A program made the translations under genes and the position numbers. Below are positions 5,652 to 8,158 of a stretch of DNA of 8,158 nucleotides, piece after piece. Under the pieces are notes generated by a model. The model searched no databases and was not told the origin of the DNA. It saw nothing but the letters and a program-made list of their open reading frames with translations. How positions within the stretch are numbered: the stretch's first letter is position 1; every line of letters begins with the position of its first letter. The stretch spans positions 1 through 8,158 of the forward strand of contig JAZSHJ010000109.1 in the NCBI GenBank assembly GCA_045533175.1, in the 5' to 3' direction. The stretch comes from SIG588 sp045533175. Lineage in GTDB: Bacteria > Bacillota > Clostridia > Oscillospirales > Acutalibacteraceae.

Positions 5652-6809
5652 TTAACCGTCCAATCCGCCGATTTCTCGCCAAAGCCATACAAACGCCTGC
5701 CAAAAGTTCAGACGTTTCACTTCTTCCGCGGCACGGATGGGATAGGATGCCAGCACTTCCCCCTCCCGCTTCAGCGTGACCGCCCCCAGCACCTGTCCTT
5801 TCAGCACGGGAGCTTCCACATCTTCAGCCAACGTCACTTCGGTGTGAATGCTGCTTTCTTCGCCGCGGCGCAACAACAGCGGGGCGGCGGCATCCGCCGT
5901 CGGCATCACCGCCGATCGCACCCCGTGCAACACGGGCACTTTGGTGAGCACGATCTCCTCGGTAGTGGGGGTGTACCGCGTGAAATTGGCAAATCCCCAA
6001 TCCAGCATTTTGCGCGCGCCGCCGAACCGTTCGTCCGTTGTTTCACATCCCAGTATCACCGCACACAATCCCAGTCCGTTGCGCTCAGCGGTGGCCGACA
6101 GGCAATGCCCCGCCGTAGAGGTCGTGCCCGTCTTAAGCCCCGTTGCCCCTTCGTAATAGCGGATGAGTTTGTTGGTGTTGGTCAGCTCCGACGCACCGCC
6201 TCTGAGTGAATCCATCCAAATGGTGGTATAGGTCACCACTCGTTCGTGCTTCATCAGCTCACGCGACATGACAGCCACGTCTCGTGCCGAACTGTACGCT
6301 TCGTCGTTCAGCCCGCAGCAATCCAAAAACTGCGTGTTTTCCATTCCGAGTTCTGCCGCCCGACGGTTCATCTGCCCCACAAACGCTTCCACCGAACCCG
6401 CTTGTGCTTCCGCCAACACGGCGCACGCATCGTTGGCCGATACCACCGCCACCGCTTTGAGCAAATCATCCACCGTCATCTGCTCGCCCGTTTCCAACCA
6501 AATCTGCGATCCGCCGTAAGATGCCGCTTCGGACGAACAGGTAAGCCGATCCTGCAAGCCGAGCATTCCGTGGTCGATCGCCTCCATTGTGAGCAACATG
6601 GTCATCACCTTGGTGACCGAAGCGATCGGCAACCGTTTGTCTGCCTCCTTTTCAAACAGCACTTCCCCACTTTGAAGGTCGATCAACACAGCCGATTGCC
6701 CTCCCACGTCGGGCAGCGCAACCTCACTCCCCTCCGCCGCAGCCGCAAGCGGACACCACAAACACACAAACGCGCACACAAGCGCCAACCATCGTATTCC
6801 CCTTTTCAT
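5652..6809 (-). CDS. D-alanyl-D-alanine carboxypeptidase (PBP5/DacF type)
   Basis: The 385-residue exported enzyme removes the terminal D-Ala from peptidoglycan stem pentapeptides and so controls cross-linking. The N-terminus is a signal peptide: MKRG, a hydrophobic stretch from about 5 to 21, and a likely signal peptidase I site in AAAA-EGS near residue 25. All three penicillin-binding motifs are present: Ser64-V-T-Lys67 (catalytic serine), Ser124-A-Asn126, and Lys226-Thr-Gly. The part from about 275 to 365 fits the PBP5 C-terminal beta domain, and the tail LNFWQAFVWLWREIGG looks like the amphipathic helix that anchors such enzymes to the membrane face. AAGGAGG at 6817-6823 lies 7 bases before the ATG. 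No intrinsic terminator follows, so some read-through into pgi is likely. Which paralogue (dacA, dacB or dacF) cannot be decided here. Confidence 0.95.
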   Translation of the reverse strand: MKRGIRWLALVCAFVCLWCPLAAAAEGSEVALPDVGGQSAVLIDLQSGEVLFEKEADKRLPIASVTKVMTMLLTMEAIDHGMLGLQDRLTCSSEAASYGGSQIWLETGEQMTVDDLLKAVAVVSANDACAVLAEAQAGSVEAFVGQMNRRAAELGMENTQFLDCCGLNDEAYSSARDVAVMSRELMKHERVVTYTTIWMDSLRGGASELTNTNKLIRYYEGATGLKTGTTSTAGHCLSATAERNGLGLCAVILGCETTDERFGGARKMLDWGFANFTRYTPTTEEIVLTKVPVLHGVRSAVMPTADAAAPLLLRRGEESSIHTEVTLAEDVEAPVLKGQVLGAVTLKREGEVLASYPIRAAEEVKRLNFWQAFVWLWREIGGLDG

Positions 6810-6864
6810 AGCACAGCCTCCTTCCGTAAACCTTATGCTTTTTTCTTTTCACTTATTCTTTCTC

Positions 6865-6893
6865 TTGCTTTACGGCCGCACTTATGATATAAT
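6865..6893 (+). promoter_or_regulatory. Sigma-A promoter of mtaB, extended -10
   Basis: On the plus strand, -35 TTGCTT (6865-6870) and a perfect -10 TATAAT (6888-6893) are 17 bases apart. TG at 6885-6886 makes an extended -10 element. The start of transcription should fall near 6900, about 36 bases before the mtaB ATG. Confidence 0.82.
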
Positions 6894-6905
6894 ACCTATA
6901 TTATA
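6888..6905. promoter_or_regulatory. Facing TATAAT boxes in the divergent promoter region
   Basis: TATAAT on the plus strand (6888-6893) and TATAAT on the minus strand (6900-6905) form an inverted repeat with a 6-base spacer. The plus copy belongs to mtaB. The minus copy could be the -10 box of the carboxypeptidase gene (leader of about 80 bases), but the -35 position (6923-6928, CCTCGC) is poor, so this second promoter is tentative. Confidence 0.35.
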
Positions 6906-6935
6906 CGTTATATTAGCGCAAAGCGAGGGTTGGGC

Positions 6936-8158
6936 ATGACGGTTTACTTTCACACGTTGGGTTGCAAAGTCAACCAATACGAAACGCAGGCGATGCGTCG
7001 TATTTTGGAAGACGAAGGCTTTTCCACCGGGGAATTTCACGCGGGATTCAAAGCCGAAGCAGGCGACGTGCTGATCGTCAACTCCTGCACCGTAACCGGC
7101 GAAAGCGACCGCAAGTTGCGCCAGTTGTTGCGCCGCTGTCGGCGGGATAACCCCCATGCCGTCATCGTCCTTGCGGGGTGCATGCCGCAAGCCTTCCCCG
7201 AAAGCGCCGCGGCACTCACCGATGCGGACATTGTACTGGGCAATGCCGAACGGCGCACCATCGGGGGGCGGTTGCGCACCTTCCTTGCCTCGCGGGAACG
7301 GCTGGTGGACATTCCGCCGCACCCCACCGTGTACGAACCGCTGACCATCCGCGAATTCCAAGGACGCACCCGCGCATTTGTAAAGATCGAAGACGGGTGC
7401 AATCGTTTTTGCAGTTATTGTGCCATCCCCTACGCCCGCGGACGGGTGCGTTCCCGTGCGCTGGACGATCTGAAGTGCGAATTGGACTCGCTGGCGGCAG
7501 CGGGATTTCGCGAGGTCGTGTTAACCGGCATTAACCTGACCGCCTTTGGACAGGACAGCGGCGATTCGCTGGCGGATGCGGTGGAACTGGCCGCCGCCAC
7601 CGAAGGCATTTTACGGGTGCGGCTCGGCTCGCTGGAACCGGATCACATGACGCCGGCATTGCTGGATCGTCTGGCCGCCGTACCAAAGCTCTGCCCGCAA
7701 TTCCACCTGTCCTTGCAAAGCGGATGCGACACCACCCTTCGACGAATGCGGCGACATTACACCACCGCCGATTACGCCGCGCTGTGTGCCGATTTGCGAA
7801 AGCGCTTCCCCGATTGCGCCATCACCACCGATATCATGGTGGGATTCCCCGGTGAAACGGAAGAGGAATTTGCCGCGACCCTGCGCTTTGCAAACGAGAT
7901 CGCGTTTGCCCGCGCGCACATCTTCATGTATTCCCGCCGTCCGGGCACTCCCGCCGCCACCATGGCAGGGCAGGTATCGGCCGGTGAAAAATCGGCGCGT
8001 GCCCGCCGTTTAAGCGGGGTGTGTGAACGCACCCGCCAAGAATATGAATCCGCCTTGTGCGGACAAACGGTGGACGTGCTGTTGGAAACGCCGCTGGAAA
8101 ACGGCTGTTTCGAGGGACACACCGCCACCTACGTTCCCGTGTGTGTGAAAACGGACGG
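6936..8158 (+). CDS. mtaB: MtaB: tRNA (t6A37) methylthiotransferase, 3' end outside window
   Basis: The frame is open from the ATG at 6936 to the right edge (407 codons seen), so the last part is missing. MtaB (YqeV in Bacillus) is a radical-SAM enzyme that turns N6-threonylcarbamoyladenosine at position 37 of tRNA into its 2-methylthio form. The N-terminal UPF0004 domain has the three cysteines for the auxiliary iron-sulfur cluster: Cys10 (TLGCKVNQYE), Cys51 (VNSCTVTGESD) and Cys82 (LAGCMPQ). The radical-SAM motif is Cys155-x3-Cys159-x2-Cys162 (DGCNRFCSYCAIPYARG). HLSLQSGCDTTLRRMRRHY and DIMVGFPGETEEEF are typical of MtaB rather than MiaB or RimO. The last residues (GHTATYVPV) appear to enter the C-terminal TRAM RNA-binding domain. 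GAGGG at 6925-6929 lies 6 bases before the ATG. It diverges from the carboxypeptidase gene and has its own promoter. Confidence 0.95.
   Translation, partial: MTVYFHTLGCKVNQYETQAMRRILEDEGFSTGEFHAGFKAEAGDVLIVNSCTVTGESDRKLRQLLRRCRRDNPHAVIVLAGCMPQAFPESAAALTDADIVLGNAERRTIGGRLRTFLASRERLVDIPPHPTVYEPLTIREFQGRTRAFVKIEDGCNRFCSYCAIPYARGRVRSRALDDLKCELDSLAAAGFREVVLTGINLTAFGQDSGDSLADAVELAAATEGILRVRLGSLEPDHMTPALLDRLAAVPKLCPQFHLSLQSGCDTTLRRMRRHYTTADYAALCADLRKRFPDCAITTDIMVGFPGETEEEFAATLRFANEIAFARAHIFMYSRRPGTPAATMAGQVSAGEKSARARRLSGVCERTRQEYESALCGQTVDVLLETPLENGCFEGHTATYVPVCVKTD

Noticed and set aside
5530..5703. 58-residue N-terminal extension of pgi
   Set aside because: It would run through the pgi promoter and into the end of the carboxypeptidase gene, and the added residues do not resemble glucose-6-phosphate isomerase.
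6735..6809. Lipoprotein signal in the carboxypeptidase N-terminus
   Set aside because: There are cysteines in the hydrophobic stretch (VC, VCLWC), but none is preceded by the small residue needed in a lipobox, and an AAAA-E signal peptidase I site follows.
6882..7402. Minus-strand open frames opposite the start of mtaB
   Set aside because: They are shadows of the mtaB frame, which has all the expected cysteine motifs and a good promoter and ribosome binding site.

Overview
The window looks like an ordinary chromosomal stretch from a Gram-positive anaerobe of the Firmicutes, probably class Clostridia near the Oscillospiraceae/Ruminococcaceae. This is inferred from strong AGGAGG ribosome binding sites, textbook sigma-A promoters, moderately high GC, and the gene set: a penicillin-binding-protein-type D,D-carboxypeptidase, a short bacillary-type glucose-6-phosphate isomerase, YceD with a zinc-binding L32, and a YqeV-type MtaB. 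I could not run a search to fix the taxon. No tRNA, rRNA, CRISPR array, insertion sequence or phage module is visible.

Layout. Seven of the eight genes lie on the minus strand and read right to left: D-Ala-D-Ala carboxypeptidase (6809 to 5652), pgi (5529 to 4189), a small P-loop NTPase (4147 to 3743), a CofE-like protein (3657 to 2851), yceD (2767 to 2270), rpmF (2235 to 2053), and a large parallel beta-helix (pectate-lyase-superfamily) protein that starts at 1978 and runs off the left edge. The eighth gene, mtaB, is on the plus strand, starts at 6936 and runs off the right edge, diverging from the carboxypeptidase gene across a 126-base promoter region. The two edge genes are open at the window ends and are the largest items at each side.

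Transcription. Three good sigma-A promoters are visible: before yceD-rpmF (TTGACA, 17, TATAAT), before pgi (TTGCAA, 17, TATTAT) and before mtaB (TTGCTT, 17, extended TATAAT). Intrinsic terminators lie after the P-loop gene and after rpmF. In both cases the next gene's ribosome binding site follows almost at once, with no room for a separate promoter, so the CofE-like gene and the beta-helix gene probably depend on read-through.

How the genes fit together. yceD-rpmF is a conserved ribosome-biogenesis pair; pgi is glycolysis; the carboxypeptidase trims peptidoglycan; MtaB modifies tRNA. The least understood parts are the P-loop/CofE-like pair behind pgi and the leaderless two-module beta-helix protein after rpmF, where many bacteria carry plsX and fatty-acid genes. 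I see no clear new multi-gene system; these two items deserve the second look.
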